From Acinetobacter sp. WCHAc010034 (GTDB lineage: Bacteria > Pseudomonadota > Gammaproteobacteria > Pseudomonadales > Moraxellaceae), in NCBI RefSeq assembly GCF_001696615.3, contig NZ_CP032279.1, forward strand, positions 2,170,001 through 2,234,000: a DNA stretch of 64,000 bases, given 5' to 3'. The number at the start of each line of letters is the position of its first letter. Within the stretch, counting starts at the first letter, position 1. The position numbers and the translations under genes are program-made. Shown piece after piece: positions 48,059 through 58,084 of the stretch. The notes under the pieces were generated by a model. The model did no database searches. It saw nothing but the letters and a program-made list of their open reading frames with translations, and was not told where the DNA came from.

Positions 48059-48952
48059 TCAGGCAGCGCTTAAATCCATCAGCAAATGCTGCTGCGCATC
48101 GACCTGCTTGCGCAGGAAATCCCACACCAGCTTAATCCGCGGCTCATGCTGCAGGTCAACCAGCGTCAGCATCCAGAAGGTGTGGGTAAAGCGGATCTGC
48201 GGATGCAGCACCTGCTCAAGCTCCGGCTTGCCTTCGGCAAGGAACTTCGGCAGGATCGCCAGGCCGGCGCCGGCGCTCACCGCCAGCTGCTGCGCCAGGA
48301 TGCTGCTGCTGCGGAAATTCGCCGTGAGCTGCAGCGGCAGGCGCTCCAGGCAGTACAGTTCCGGGCTGTAAACCAGGTCGTCTATATAGTTTACAAAGCG
48401 GTGCTGATTTAAATCTTCCAGGCTGTGAATTGCAGGGGAGGCCGCCAGATAGGCTTTGCTTCCGTAAATCTTCAGGCAGTAATCGGTCAGGCGGGTGATG
48501 ATGTAGGGGCCGGATTTCGGGCGGTCAATTGAAATGACAATGTCGGCTTCGCGGTGCGACAGCTTGACCATTTTCGGCACAGGAATCAGGTCGATGGTAA
48601 TCGACGGATAGAGCCGGGAAAACTCCACCAGCAGCCCGGTAAGGAAGGCCGTGCCGAAGCCTTCGGGTGTGCCGATTCGCACACGGCCTTCCAGCGGGTT
48701 GTGCGGCTTTTCAATCTGCAGATAGGCCTGCTCCATCTGCTCAATGCGCGGCACCAGGGCCAGCCCTTCCAGCGTCAGCTCATAGCCGGTGGCTTCGCGC
48801 CTGAACAGCTGCGTGCCTAAAGCCAGCTCCAGCGCCTGAATGCGCCGGGCCACGGTGCTGTGTTCGACGCCGATAATCCGGGCCGCATTGGTCAGGGTTT
48901 TAGCGCGCGCCAAGACCAGAAAAAAATGTAAATGATCCCAGTCGATTTTCAT
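48059..48952 (-). CDS. LysR-family regulator, divergent to the mmsA cluster
   Basis: 298 residues from ATG 48952 (MKIDWDHLHFFLVLARAKTLTNAARIIGVEHSTVARRIQALE), preferred to ATG 48982 because the family starts here. HTH N-terminus and periplasmic-binding-like effector domain. Divergent from mmsA with a 169-bp spacer containing a dyad. Pseudomonas uses the AraC-type MmsR for this pathway; here a LysR protein sits in that place. Role as activator of valine breakdown is inferred. Confidence 0.88.
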   Translation of the reverse strand: MKIDWDHLHFFLVLARAKTLTNAARIIGVEHSTVARRIQALELALGTQLFRREATGYELTLEGLALVPRIEQMEQAYLQIEKPHNPLEGRVRIGTPEGFGTAFLTGLLVEFSRLYPSITIDLIPVPKMVKLSHREADIVISIDRPKSGPYIITRLTDYCLKIYGSKAYLAASPAIHSLEDLNQHRFVNYIDDLVYSPELYCLERLPLQLTANFRSSSILAQQLAVSAGAGLAILPKFLAEGKPELEQVLHPQIRFTHTFWMLTLVDLQHEPRIKLVWDFLRKQVDAQQHLLMDLSAA

Positions 48953-48970
48953 TGTATTGCCACATCCTGT

Positions 48971-49003
48971 GCAAATTCGCACATTAATCGTGCACTAATT
49001 TGC
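48971..49003. promoter_or_regulatory. Candidate LysR operator ahead of mmsA
   Basis: Nested inverted repeat: GCAAATT (48971-48977) with AATTTGC (48997-49003) and GCAC (48979-48982) with GTGC (48990-48993). Inside the 169-bp divergent spacer. Confidence 0.55.
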
Positions 49004-49121
49004 GTAGGTGGTCAAAGGGATATTTGCTAGTCTGAATTTCAAGGCGCCGGCAGGCAGCGGCATTGATGATGCAGCTTTTTGCAGCGCCGGCACAATAAAA
49101 ATGATGACCCAAGGAGAGGCC

Positions 49122-50639
49122 ATGAACGCGGTTCATAAAATACAGCTCAATAATGCGCAGCTTTTAATTAACGGTGAATTTGTCGAATCAAAAACGCAGC
49201 AGTGGCAGGATATTGTCAATCCGGCAACGCAGGAAGTGCTGGGGCGGGTGCCGTTCGCCACGCCGGATGAGGTGAACGCGGCCATTGCGGCGGCGCAGAA
49301 CGCCTTTGCAGACTGGCGCCAGACGCCAATTCAGGCGCGCATGCGCATTATGCTGAAGCTTCAGGAGCTGATCCGGGCCAATGCCAAAGAGATTGCCAAA
49401 GTATTGACTGCAGAGCAGGGCAAAACTTTAGCGGATGCCGAAGGCGACATTCAGCGCGGGCTGGAAGTGGTTGAGCATGCCTGCTCCATTGGCACCCTGC
49501 AGATGGGCGAATATACTGAAGGCGTGGCGCGCGGCGTGGACACCTATACCCTGCAGCAGCCTTTGGGTGTGTGCGCGGGCATTACGCCATTCAACTTTCC
49601 GGCAATGATTCCCCTGTGGATGTTCCCGATGGCGATTGCCTGCGGCAATACCTTTGTGCTGAAGCCGTCTGAACAGGACCCGCTTTCAACCATGATGCTG
49701 GTTGAGCTGGCGGTGCAGGCTGGCGTGCCGGCCGGGGTTTTAAACGTGGTGCACGGCGGCAAGGAAGTGGTGGATATGCTGTGCACGCATAAGGATATTC
49801 AGGCGATTTCCTTTGTCGGCTCGACGCATGTCGGCACGCATGTCTACAACCTGGCTGGGCAGCACGGCAAGCGCGTGCAGTCGATGATGGGCGCGAAAAA
49901 CCATGCGGTGGTCATGCCGGACGCCAATAAGGAGCAGACCTTAAATGCCTTGGTTGGCGCGGCTTTCGGCGCGGCCGGACAGCGCTGCATGGCCTTGTCT
50001 GTTGCGGTGATGGTGGGCGAAAGCAAAAACTGGATTGAGGCTTTGGTGGAAAAGGCCAAAACCCTCAGCGTCAATGCCGGCCATGAGCCGAATACCGATA
50101 TCGGCCCGGTGATTTCAGCGCGCGCCAAGCAGCGGGTGGAGGATTTAATCAGCAGCGGCGTTGCGGAAGGCGCCAAGCTGCTGCTTGACGGCCGCGGCGT
50201 GCAGGTTGAAGGCTATGAGCAGGGCAACTTTGTCGGCCAGACCATCTTCAGCCAAGTGACTGCCGGTATGCGCATCTATAAGGAAGAAATTTTCGGGCCT
50301 GTGCTGGCGATCATCTGCGTCGATACGCTGGAAGAAGCCATTGCGCTGGTGAATGCCAATCCATTCGGCAACGGCGTCGGCCTGTTCACGCAAAGCGGCG
50401 CCACGGCGCGCGCCTTCCAGCATCAGATCAATATTGGCCAGGTCGGCATCAATATCCCAATTCCGGTTCCCGTGCCGTTCTTCAGCTTCACCGGTTCGCG
50501 CGGTTCAAAACTCGGCGATTTAGGCCCCTACGGCAAGCAGGCGGTGCAGTTTTATACTCAGACCAAAACCGTGACCAGCCGCTGGTTTGAAGACACGCAG
50601 GAAACTGCCGAAGTCAATACTACGATTAATCTGCGCTAA
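49122..50639 (+). CDS. mmsA: CoA-acylating methylmalonate-semialdehyde dehydrogenase
   Basis: Oxidises methylmalonate semialdehyde to propionyl-CoA with NAD+ and CoA, last step of valine degradation. 505 residues from ATG 49122 (AAGGAG at 49111-49116, 5 bases upstream; the ORF is open 38 codons further but without RBS). Aldehyde dehydrogenase family: FNFPAMIPLWMFPMAIACGNTFVLKPSEQDP, catalytic Cys in GQRCMALS, and GSRGSKLGDLGPYGKQAVQFYTQTKTVT, the MmsA-type C-terminus. Confidence 0.96.
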   Translation: MNAVHKIQLNNAQLLINGEFVESKTQQWQDIVNPATQEVLGRVPFATPDEVNAAIAAAQNAFADWRQTPIQARMRIMLKLQELIRANAKEIAKVLTAEQGKTLADAEGDIQRGLEVVEHACSIGTLQMGEYTEGVARGVDTYTLQQPLGVCAGITPFNFPAMIPLWMFPMAIACGNTFVLKPSEQDPLSTMMLVELAVQAGVPAGVLNVVHGGKEVVDMLCTHKDIQAISFVGSTHVGTHVYNLAGQHGKRVQSMMGAKNHAVVMPDANKEQTLNALVGAAFGAAGQRCMALSVAVMVGESKNWIEALVEKAKTLSVNAGHEPNTDIGPVISARAKQRVEDLISSGVAEGAKLLLDGRGVQVEGYEQGNFVGQTIFSQVTAGMRIYKEEIFGPVLAIICVDTLEEAIALVNANPFGNGVGLFTQSGATARAFQHQINIGQVGINIPIPVPVPFFSFTGSRGSKLGDLGPYGKQAVQFYTQTKTVTSRWFEDTQETAEVNTTINLR

Positions 50640-50650
50640 GGAGAGCGAGC

Positions 50651-51541
50651 ATGAATATTGCATTTATTGGCCTAGGGAACATGGGCAGCTCCATGGCGCA
50701 GAACCTGCTGAAAGCCGGGGAAAATGTTTTCGGCTATGATTTAAGTGAAAAGGCGCTGCAGCATTTTGCAGCCGGCGGCGGGGTGGTCTGCGACAGTCCG
50801 CAGGCGGCCGCCCGGCAGGCCGATATCGTCATCACCATGCTGCCGGCAGCCAAGCATGTGCGCGAAGTGTACCTGGGCGAAGAGGGCGTGCTGGCGGTTT
50901 TGCAGGCCGGCAGCCTATGCATCGACTGCAGCACCATTGACCCGCAGAGCATTAAAGACATTGCCGCGCAGGCGCAGCAGCAGGGCATTCAGGTCTGCGA
51001 TGCGCCGGTTTCAGGCGGCACGATTGGCGCCAAAGCCGGCACTCTGACCTTTATGGTGGGCGCGGACGCGCAGACCTATGCGGCTGCGCAGCCGGTTCTG
51101 GCCTTAATGGGCAAGAACACGGTGTCCTGCGGCGCGGTCGGCGCCGGCCAGATCGCAAAAATCTGCAACAACCTGATTCTAGGCATTTCAATGACCGCAG
51201 TAGCTGAAGGCATGGCGCTGGGCGCGAAGCTGGGCATTGATCCTCAGGCCTTGGCTGGCGTGGTCAACAGCTCCAGCGGGCGCTGCTGGAGTTCGGAAGT
51301 CTGCAATCCGTGGCCGGGCATCAGTGAAAATGCGCCTGCAGGCCGCGATTATCAGGACGGTTTCGCCAACCAGCTGATGCTGAAGGATTTAGGCCTGGCG
51401 ATTGAAGCGGCAGCGCAGGCCAAGCAGCCGGTGCTGCTGGGCGGGCTGGTGCAGCAGATTTACCAGCAGCTGTGCCTGAAGGGCGGCAGCCACTTGGACT
51501 TTTCAAGCGTAATCCAGCAGTATCAGCCGCATGCGGGCTGA
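50651..51541 (+). CDS. mmsB: 3-hydroxyisobutyrate dehydrogenase
   Basis: Oxidises 3-hydroxyisobutyrate to methylmalonate semialdehyde with NAD+. 296 residues: Rossmann IAFIGLGNMGSSMAQNLLKAG, substrate motif DAPVSGGTIGAKAGTLTFMVG, catalytic Lys in GQIAKICNNLIL, and SSSGRCWSSEVCNPWPG. 11 bp after mmsA, so same transcript. Confidence 0.96.
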   Translation: MNIAFIGLGNMGSSMAQNLLKAGENVFGYDLSEKALQHFAAGGGVVCDSPQAAARQADIVITMLPAAKHVREVYLGEEGVLAVLQAGSLCIDCSTIDPQSIKDIAAQAQQQGIQVCDAPVSGGTIGAKAGTLTFMVGADAQTYAAAQPVLALMGKNTVSCGAVGAGQIAKICNNLILGISMTAVAEGMALGAKLGIDPQALAGVVNSSSGRCWSSEVCNPWPGISENAPAGRDYQDGFANQLMLKDLGLAIEAAAQAKQPVLLGGLVQQIYQQLCLKGGSHLDFSSVIQQYQPHAG

Positions 51542-51626
51542 CTGCCGGACCGGGCCAGAGGATGGCCGCTTGAAAAAATAAAAACTCTGTCGTGAATAAG
51601 AACAACGCTAGACTGAGGTTGAAATT

Positions 51627-53282
51627 ATGTTGAAATATCAAGAAGCTGCTAAAGAATTTGACTTGAATAAGGCCGCGGCCCAGCTGCTTTCAGGCTCGCT
51701 GGATGCGCTGAATGCCTGCTATGAATGCTGCGACCGCCACGCGGCGTCGGACAAAGTAGCCATTTACTGGCAAGGCATTGACGGGCGCAAGGAACAGTAC
51801 ACCTTTAAGCAGCTGCAGCAGCGCGCCAGCCAATTCGCCAATTACCTGAAGTCGCAGGGCGTGCAAGCCGGCGACCGCGTTTCCGGGCTGCTGCCGCGCA
51901 CGGCCGAGCTGGTGATCACCATTCTGGCGGCCTGGCGCATCGGCGCCGTATATCAGCCTTTATTTACCGCTTTCGGCCCCAAAGCCATTGAGCACCGCGT
52001 GCAGCTGGCGCAAAGCAAGTTTGTGGTGACCGATATGGGCAACCGCAGCAAGCTGGATGAAGTGGCGGACTGTCCGGCCATTATTACTGTGGCGGCTGCC
52101 GATGGCTCAGGCCTGCCCGAAGGCGACATTGATTTCTGGCAGGCGCTGGATGCGCAGCCGGAGCAGTGTGAACTGACCATGCGCAGCATCAACGACCCCT
52201 TCCTGCTGATGTTTACCTCAGGCACCACCGGCCTGGCCAAGCCGCTGGAAGTGCCGCTCAAGGCGCTGATCGCCTTTGGCCGCTATATGCAGGATGCCGT
52301 GGGGCTGGCGGAAGATGATTCCTTCTGGAATATTGCAGATCCCGGCTGGGCATACGGGCTGTACTATGCGATTACCGGCCCGCTGCTGCTGGGCCATGCC
52401 ACCCTGTTTTATGAAGGCGGCTTCAGCATCGACAGCTTCTGCCAGATTGTGCAGGATTATCAAATTACTAACCTTGCCGGCGCGCCAACCGCCTACCGCA
52501 TGATGATGGCTGCGGATCAGCAGAAAATGGCGGCCTTGCACGGGCAGTTCCGCCGCGTCAGCAGCGCCGGCGAGCCATTGAACCCTGAAGTGATCCGCTG
52601 GTTTGACCAGCTTCTGGACGCGCCGATTTATGACCATTACGGCCAGACTGAAGTCGGCATGGTGGTGTGCAATCATCACGGCCTTCAGCACGCGATCCGC
52701 GCCGGCGCTGCCGGTTTTGCCAGCCCCGGCTATAAAATTGCGGTGATTGACGCGCAGGGCAATGCCTTGGCTGAGGATACCCCGGGCATTCTGGCCATCG
52801 ACCTGAAGCAGTCGCCGATGATGTGGTTCGGCGGCTATAAGGAAAGCCGGAAATCGCCGTTTGTCGGGGATTATTACTTAACCGGCGATACCGCGGAAAT
52901 CCATGCCGACGGCAGCATGAGCTTTGTCGGGCGCAGCGATGATGTGATTACCACTTCCGGCTACCGGATTGGCCCCTTCGATGTGGAAAGCGCCCTTCTG
53001 GAGCATGACGCGGTGATTGAAGCCGCGGTGGTGGGCGTGCCTGACCCTGAGCGCACCGAAGTGGTGAAGGCCTTTATTATTCTGGCCAAAGGGCTGGAGC
53101 CGACGGCGCATCTGGCTGAAGAGCTGAGCCAGTTTGTGAAAAAGCGCCTGTCCGCGCACGCCTATCCGCGGCTGGTGGAGTTTGTGGCGGAGCTGCCGAA
53201 AACTCCGAGCGGAAAAATCCAGCGCTTCCTGCTGCGCAATCAGGAAATCAGCAAGCAGCAGGGCGCCGGCAGCGCAATCTAA
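51627..53282 (+). CDS. AMP-forming acyl-CoA synthetase (acetyl-CoA synthetase-like)
   Basis: 551 residues. Adenylation-domain motifs: P-loop FTSGTTGLAKPLEVPLKAL, YGQTEVGM, and GDTAEIHADGSMSFVGRSDDVI; the catalytic Lys is in PKTPSGKIQRF. Family members activate acetate, propionate or short branched acids. Between mmsB and the acyl-CoA dehydrogenase it may activate isobutyrate or propionate (inference). ATG has no strong Shine-Dalgarno; a short gap of 85 bp from mmsB. Confidence 0.88.
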   Translation: MLKYQEAAKEFDLNKAAAQLLSGSLDALNACYECCDRHAASDKVAIYWQGIDGRKEQYTFKQLQQRASQFANYLKSQGVQAGDRVSGLLPRTAELVITILAAWRIGAVYQPLFTAFGPKAIEHRVQLAQSKFVVTDMGNRSKLDEVADCPAIITVAAADGSGLPEGDIDFWQALDAQPEQCELTMRSINDPFLLMFTSGTTGLAKPLEVPLKALIAFGRYMQDAVGLAEDDSFWNIADPGWAYGLYYAITGPLLLGHATLFYEGGFSIDSFCQIVQDYQITNLAGAPTAYRMMMAADQQKMAALHGQFRRVSSAGEPLNPEVIRWFDQLLDAPIYDHYGQTEVGMVVCNHHGLQHAIRAGAAGFASPGYKIAVIDAQGNALAEDTPGILAIDLKQSPMMWFGGYKESRKSPFVGDYYLTGDTAEIHADGSMSFVGRSDDVITTSGYRIGPFDVESALLEHDAVIEAAVVGVPDPERTEVVKAFIILAKGLEPTAHLAEELSQFVKKRLSAHAYPRLVEFVAELPKTPSGKIQRFLLRNQEISKQQGAGSAI

Positions 53283-53307
53283 TACAGCAATTTAAAGGAA
53301 TGAATTT

Positions 53308-54435
53308 ATGCAGCTGACCGAAGAACAGGTACTGATTCAGGATATGGCGCGGAGCTTTGCGCAGGAGCAGATCAAGCCCTACGCCAGCGAATGGGACGCC
53401 AAGGGGATTTTTCCGGCGCAGGCCCTGCAGCAGATGGGCGAGCTGGGCTTTATGGGCATGCTGGTGCCTGAACAGTGGGGCGGTTCCGACACCGGCAATC
53501 TGGCCTATGTTCTGGCGCTGGAAGAAGTGGCGGCTGCCGACGGCGCGACCTCGGCGATTATGAGCGTGCATAATTCCGTCGGCTGCGTGCCTATTTTGAA
53601 ATTCGGCACGGATGAGCAGAAGCAGCGCTTTTTAACGCCGCTGGCGCAGGGCCGGATGATCGGCGCTTTTGCGCTGACCGAGCCGCATACCGGTTCCGAT
53701 GCGGCCGCCATCAAAACGCGCGCGGTGAAGGACGGCGATGACTACATTTTAAACGGCGCCAAGCAGTTCATTACCTCGGGGCATAATGCGGGGGTCATTA
53801 TCGTCTTTGCCGTGACTGACCCCGGCGCGGGGAAAAAAGGCCTGAGCGCTTTCTTAGTCCCGCGCGACAGCGCCGGCTATGAAGTGATCCGGGTGGAAGA
53901 AAAGCTTGGGCTGCACGCTTCCGATACCTGCCAGATTGCCTTAACCGATGTGCGCATCCACAAAAGCCTGATGCTGGGCAAGGAAGGCGACGGCTTGAAA
54001 ATCGCCCTGGCTAATCTGGAAGGCGGGCGCATCGGCATTGGCGCGCAGGCGGTCGGCCTGGCCCGCGCAGCCTTAACCGAAGCCGCGCGCTATGCCAAAG
54101 AGCGCTGCGCTTTCGGCAAGCCGATTTTTGAACAGCAGGCGATTTCCTTCCGCCTGGCCAGCATGGCCACCGAAATTGAGGCGGCCCGGCAGCTGGTTCA
54201 CCATGCGGCGCGCTTAAAGGAAGCCGGCCAGCCCTGCCTGACGGAAGCCTCGATGGCCAAGCTGTTCGCCTCGGAAATGACGGAGCGCGTGTGCTCGCAG
54301 GCGCTGCAGATTTTCGGCGGCTACGGCTATTTAAAAGATTTCCCGATTGAGCGGATTTACCGCGATGCGCGGATTTGCCAGATTTATGAAGGCACCAGCG
54401 ACATTCAGCGCCTGGTGATTGCGCGCAGCTTATAA
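53308..54435 (+). CDS. Acyl-CoA dehydrogenase (probable isobutyryl-CoA dehydrogenase)
   Basis: FAD enzyme, 375 residues. Motifs [38 protein letters not shown] and the C-terminal signature [25 protein letters not shown]. Catalytic Glu would be within that last stretch. Position before an enoyl-CoA hydratase and a hydroxyisobutyryl-CoA hydrolase favours isobutyryl-CoA to methacrylyl-CoA. 25 bp after the synthetase gene. Confidence 0.9.
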   Translation: MQLTEEQVLIQDMARSFAQEQIKPYASEWDAKGIFPAQALQQMGELGFMGMLVPEQWGGSDTGNLAYVLALEEVAAADGATSAIMSVHNSVGCVPILKFGTDEQKQRFLTPLAQGRMIGAFALTEPHTGSDAAAIKTRAVKDGDDYILNGAKQFITSGHNAGVIIVFAVTDPGAGKKGLSAFLVPRDSAGYEVIRVEEKLGLHASDTCQIALTDVRIHKSLMLGKEGDGLKIALANLEGGRIGIGAQAVGLARAALTEAARYAKERCAFGKPIFEQQAISFRLASMATEIEAARQLVHHAARLKEAGQPCLTEASMAKLFASEMTERVCSQALQIFGGYGYLKDFPIERIYRDARICQIYEGTSDIQRLVIARSL

Positions 54436-54455
54436 ATGGAATAAGGATAAGAACG

Positions 54456-55232
54456 ATGATGGCATGGCAAACGATTTTGCTGGAAAAGAACAACGGCGTG
54501 GGGCTGATTACCCTGAACCGCCCGCAGGCGCTGAATGCGCTGAATACTGAACTGATCAGCGAGATCAACCAGGCGCTGGACCAGCTGGAAAAAGACCCGG
54601 GAATTGGCTGCATTGTGCTGGCCGGCTCAGAAAAAGCCTTCGCCGCCGGCGCGGATATTAAGGAAATGGCGGAGCTGGACTTTCCGAATATCTATTTTGA
54701 TGATTTCTTCAGCCTGGCCGACCGGATTGCGCAGCGCCGCAAGCCGCTGCTGGCTGCGGTGAGCGGCTATGCGCTGGGCGGCGGCTGCGAGCTGGCCCTG
54801 ATGTGCGACTTCATCTACTGCGCCGACAACGCCAAATTCGCTTTGCCTGAAATCACCTTGGGGGTGCTTCCGGGCATCGGCGGCACGCAGCGCCTGACCT
54901 TGGCGGTGGGCAAAGCCAAGGCGATGGAAATGTGCCTGACCGCGCGGCAGATGGGCGCCGCCGAAGCGGAACAGAGCGGACTGGTGGCGCGGGTATTCAA
55001 GAAAGAGGAGCTGCTGGCGCAAAGCCTGCAGGCGGCGGAAAAAATTGCTGAAAAATCCCTGACTGCGGTGATGATGATCAAGGAATCGATTAACCGCGCT
55101 TTTGAAGTGAGCCTTGCGGAAGGGCTGCGTTTTGAGCGCCGCACCTTCCATTCAGTTTTTGCCACAAAGGATCAAAAGGAAGGGATGCGGGCCTTCATCG
55201 AAAAGCGCGCCGCTGAATTTTCCAATCAATAA
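54456..55232 (+). CDS. Enoyl-CoA hydratase
   Basis: 258 residues of the crotonase fold. GLITLNRPQALNALNTELI, the oxyanion AFAAGADIKEMA, first catalytic Glu in YALGGGCELALM and second in ALPEITLGVLPGIGGTQRL; both Glu present, so an active hydratase, presumably methacrylyl-CoA to 3-hydroxyisobutyryl-CoA here. Overlap: ATG 54456 or 54459 (MMAW). 20 bp after the dehydrogenase. Confidence 0.92.
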   Translation: MMAWQTILLEKNNGVGLITLNRPQALNALNTELISEINQALDQLEKDPGIGCIVLAGSEKAFAAGADIKEMAELDFPNIYFDDFFSLADRIAQRRKPLLAAVSGYALGGGCELALMCDFIYCADNAKFALPEITLGVLPGIGGTQRLTLAVGKAKAMEMCLTARQMGAAEAEQSGLVARVFKKEELLAQSLQAAEKIAEKSLTAVMMIKESINRAFEVSLAEGLRFERRTFHSVFATKDQKEGMRAFIEKRAAEFSNQ

Positions 55233-55249
55233 AGGGCGGGAAGCAGATT

Positions 55250-56284
55250 ATGAATCATGAAAATAACTTAATCATTACGGTGCAGGGCGCTTTGGGCATT
55301 ATTACCCTGGACCGCCCCAGCCATTTAAATGCCTTATCGATACAGATGATTGAAGGCATCCGCGCGCAATTCGAGTGCTGGCGCAATGACGCCGGCATCC
55401 AGGCGGTTTTAATCAATTCCAGCAGCCCGAAAGCCTTTTGCGCCGGGGGCGACATCCGCTATCTGTACGATGCCTATAAAAATGGCAGCAGCGATTACCG
55501 CGAGTACTTCATTGCCGAATACGCGATGCTGAGCGCCATCCGCCAGTATGCAAAACCGGTGCTGGCCTTGCTGGACGGCTATGCGCTGGGCGGCGGCCTG
55601 GGCTTGGCGCAGGCCTGCCATATCCTGGTCAGCAGTGAAAAATCGCGCTTTGCGATGCCTGAAACCGCAATTGGCTTTTTTCCGGATGTCGGCGCCACGC
55701 ATTTCCTGTCGCGGCTGGATGACATGGGGGTATATCTGGCGGTCAGCGGCGAGCAGATCAGCAGCAGCGACGCGCTGTATCTGGATCTGATTGACTATCA
55801 TGTGCCGGGCGAGCGCCTGGAGGCCTTGCTGTCTGCCATCGCCGCGGCCCCAAGCCTTGAAAAAGCCCAGATTGAGCAGCTGATTTCACGCTTTATTACC
55901 GCGCCGGAGGCCAGCCAGCTCCGGGCCTTGTCAGACCTGATTCACCGGCATTTTTCCCATCAGAGCATTGAGGAAATTGAAGGCAGCCTGGCGCATGAAG
56001 CCGATCCGGCGCATCAGGCCTGGGCTGCGCGGACGCTCCAGATGCTGCAGCAGCGCTCTTGGGTCGCCAAGCAGAGCAGCCTGAAGCTGCAGCAGGCGGG
56101 GCGCGGCCTGGCGCTGGAACAGTGCATGCAGCTGGAGCGCGATTTGCAGGACATCTGGTTTGAGCACGGCGATTTAATTGAAGGCGTGCGCGCCCTTCTG
56201 ATTGATAAGGACAAGCAGCCGAAATGGCAGTCCAGCAATGCAAAGCTGGCCAGCATCATTGACAATTTAACCGCCATTTCATAG
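55250..56284 (+). CDS. 3-hydroxyisobutyryl-CoA hydrolase
   Basis: 344 residues, crotonase superfamily. FCAGGDIRYLYDAYKNGSSDYREYFIAEYAML and FAMPETAIGFFPDVGATHFLSRL are the HIBCH signature; it hydrolyses 3-hydroxyisobutyryl-CoA to the free acid so MmsB can act. C-terminal extension of about 100 residues relative to hydratases. Only 17 bp after the hydratase. Confidence 0.93.
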   Translation: MNHENNLIITVQGALGIITLDRPSHLNALSIQMIEGIRAQFECWRNDAGIQAVLINSSSPKAFCAGGDIRYLYDAYKNGSSDYREYFIAEYAMLSAIRQYAKPVLALLDGYALGGGLGLAQACHILVSSEKSRFAMPETAIGFFPDVGATHFLSRLDDMGVYLAVSGEQISSSDALYLDLIDYHVPGERLEALLSAIAAAPSLEKAQIEQLISRFITAPEASQLRALSDLIHRHFSHQSIEEIEGSLAHEADPAHQAWAARTLQMLQQRSWVAKQSSLKLQQAGRGLALEQCMQLERDLQDIWFEHGDLIEGVRALLIDKDKQPKWQSSNAKLASIIDNLTAIS

Positions 56285-56414
56285 CGCCGCAGCTGAACAG
56301 GCGCAGCGGGCTTTGAATTCGAAGCAGCAGGAGGGAATGCGCAGCCTGAAAATAATAAAATGAACAGCATGGATTTTAAATAAGAATATTGCCGGCTATG
56401 GAAGAGAGGTAAAT

Positions 56415-57743
56415 ATGCAACAGGTTCAAGGAACAGCGCCACGTCAGCCCTCCCACCGCCTGGCTGGAATTTCCAGCATGGTGGGCACGACGATAGAATG
56501 GTATGACTTTTTCATTTACGGCGCTGCCGCCGCGCTGATTTTCAATAAACTGTTTTTCCCTAACTTAGACCCGCTGTCGGGCGTGCTGGCGGCTTTTGCG
56601 ACCTATGCGGTCGGCTTCATCGGGCGGCCTTTGGGCGGCATTGTATTTGGCCATTTCGGCGATAAAGTCGGGCGCAAGTCCATGCTGCTGCTGACCCTGC
56701 TGCTGATGGGGGTGCCGACGGTGCTGATTGGCCTGCTGCCGACTTATGAATCCATCGGCTACTGGGCGGCCTTCCTTCTGGTAATCCTGCGCTTTGTGCA
56801 GGGCATGGCCATGGGCGGTGAATGGGGCGGCGCCGTGCTGATGGCGGTGGAGCATGCGCCGGAAGGCAAAAAAGGCTTCTGGGGCAGCCTGCCGCAGGCC
56901 AGCGCCGGCGGCGGACTAATGCTGGCTTCAATGGCTTTATGGCTGGTTTCCCTGATGCCGGAGCCTATCCTGTTCAGCTGGGGCTGGCGCCTGCCGTTTC
57001 TGGCGAGCATCCTGCTGCTGGGCGTGGGCTGGTATATCCGGGTGAAAGTTCCTGAGTCGCCTGACTTTGAAAAAGTGAAGGCGCAGAGCAAAGAAATCAA
57101 AGTGCCGGCTTTGCAGGTATTTAAAAACCATCCTAAACAAGTGCTGACGATTATTATCGCCCGCGCCGCTGAAAATGCATGGTTCTACATGGCGTCGACC
57201 TTCGCTTTGGCCTATACCACCACGCAGCTGGGCATTCCGCGTCAGGAAATCCTGTTCGCCACAATCTGCGGCGCCGGCGCAATCATGCTGATGACCCCGC
57301 TGTGCGGGCATCTGTCAGATAAAGTCGGCCAGCGCAATATGTTCATGTTCGGCCTGCTGGTGCTGGCGCTGTACTGCTATCCGTTTTTCAGCATGCTCAA
57401 TACCAAAGATCCGCTGCTGGTCTGGACGGCCATTGTCCTGGCGATTGGCGTGGTGTTTCCGATTATGTATGCGCCGCAGGCGCAGCTGTTTGCGCGCCAG
57501 TTCCCCGCCGAAATCCGCTACAGCGGCATTTCAATTTCGGTGCAGTTTGCCGGAGTGCTGGGCGGCGGCTTGGCGCCGATGGCGGCCACAAAATTGCTGA
57601 GCATTGGCGGCGGCAGCCCGCATCTGATTTCAGCCTATATGCTGAGCATGGCGGCGGTCGCAATTTTATGCACCTGCCTGATGCCGCGCGACCGCAATTT
57701 CATTCAGCATAAGCAGTATCTGCCGGAAGCTGAAACCCGGTAA
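56415..57743 (+). CDS. MHS-family MFS transporter (metabolite:H+ symporter)
   Basis: 442 residues with 12 predicted helices. GTTIEWYDFFIYGAAAALIFNKLFFPNLDP and GRPLGGIVFGHFGDKVGRKSMLLLTLLLMG are the MHS/ProP-type signatures, with the GDKVGRK loop 2-3 motif. The substrate is not determinable; a role in uptake of a branched-chain acid or valine-pathway intermediate is inferred from the cluster. A 130-bp gap and a terminator-like stem downstream. Confidence 0.88.
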   Translation: MQQVQGTAPRQPSHRLAGISSMVGTTIEWYDFFIYGAAAALIFNKLFFPNLDPLSGVLAAFATYAVGFIGRPLGGIVFGHFGDKVGRKSMLLLTLLLMGVPTVLIGLLPTYESIGYWAAFLLVILRFVQGMAMGGEWGGAVLMAVEHAPEGKKGFWGSLPQASAGGGLMLASMALWLVSLMPEPILFSWGWRLPFLASILLLGVGWYIRVKVPESPDFEKVKAQSKEIKVPALQVFKNHPKQVLTIIIARAAENAWFYMASTFALAYTTTQLGIPRQEILFATICGAGAIMLMTPLCGHLSDKVGQRNMFMFGLLVLALYCYPFFSMLNTKDPLLVWTAIVLAIGVVFPIMYAPQAQLFARQFPAEIRYSGISISVQFAGVLGGGLAPMAATKLLSIGGGSPHLISAYMLSMAAVAILCTCLMPRDRNFIQHKQYLPEAETR

Positions 57744-57792
57744 GGGGCTGTTTAAGCTGAAGAGGAAGCCGCTTTTTGCAGCGGAGTGAGTG

Positions 57793-57819
57793 AAACCGGT
57801 TCTGAAAAGGGCCGGTTTT
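57793..57819 (+). terminator. Terminator of the valine cluster
   Basis: Stem AAACCGG / CCGGTTT, then TTTAT; loop of 12 bases, moderate strength. Confidence 0.6.
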
Positions 57820-58084
57820 ATTCATTCAGGGGCTGCATCCGGCAGCCGGCATTGCGCAGCAATCGCCTTGGCGCTCAAGGCGGGGGCATCCGCTGAAAAA
57901 AGTTTAACAATAAGCTGCATGCTGCCTTTCAGGGATTCTATTTTTTATATTTAAAAACAGTTGCTTAATATTTTAAATGCCGATTGTTTCACATGTTCCA
58001 GCTGCTATTGTTTACCAGCGCTAATAAATAAAAGACCAGCGGTGATTATTAATTGATCAAAAAGGTGCTAATTTAAATCAGGCC

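Noticed and set aside
57978..58025. 15-codon ORF before the secreted orphan gene
   Set aside because: No ribosome-binding site and no conserved features.
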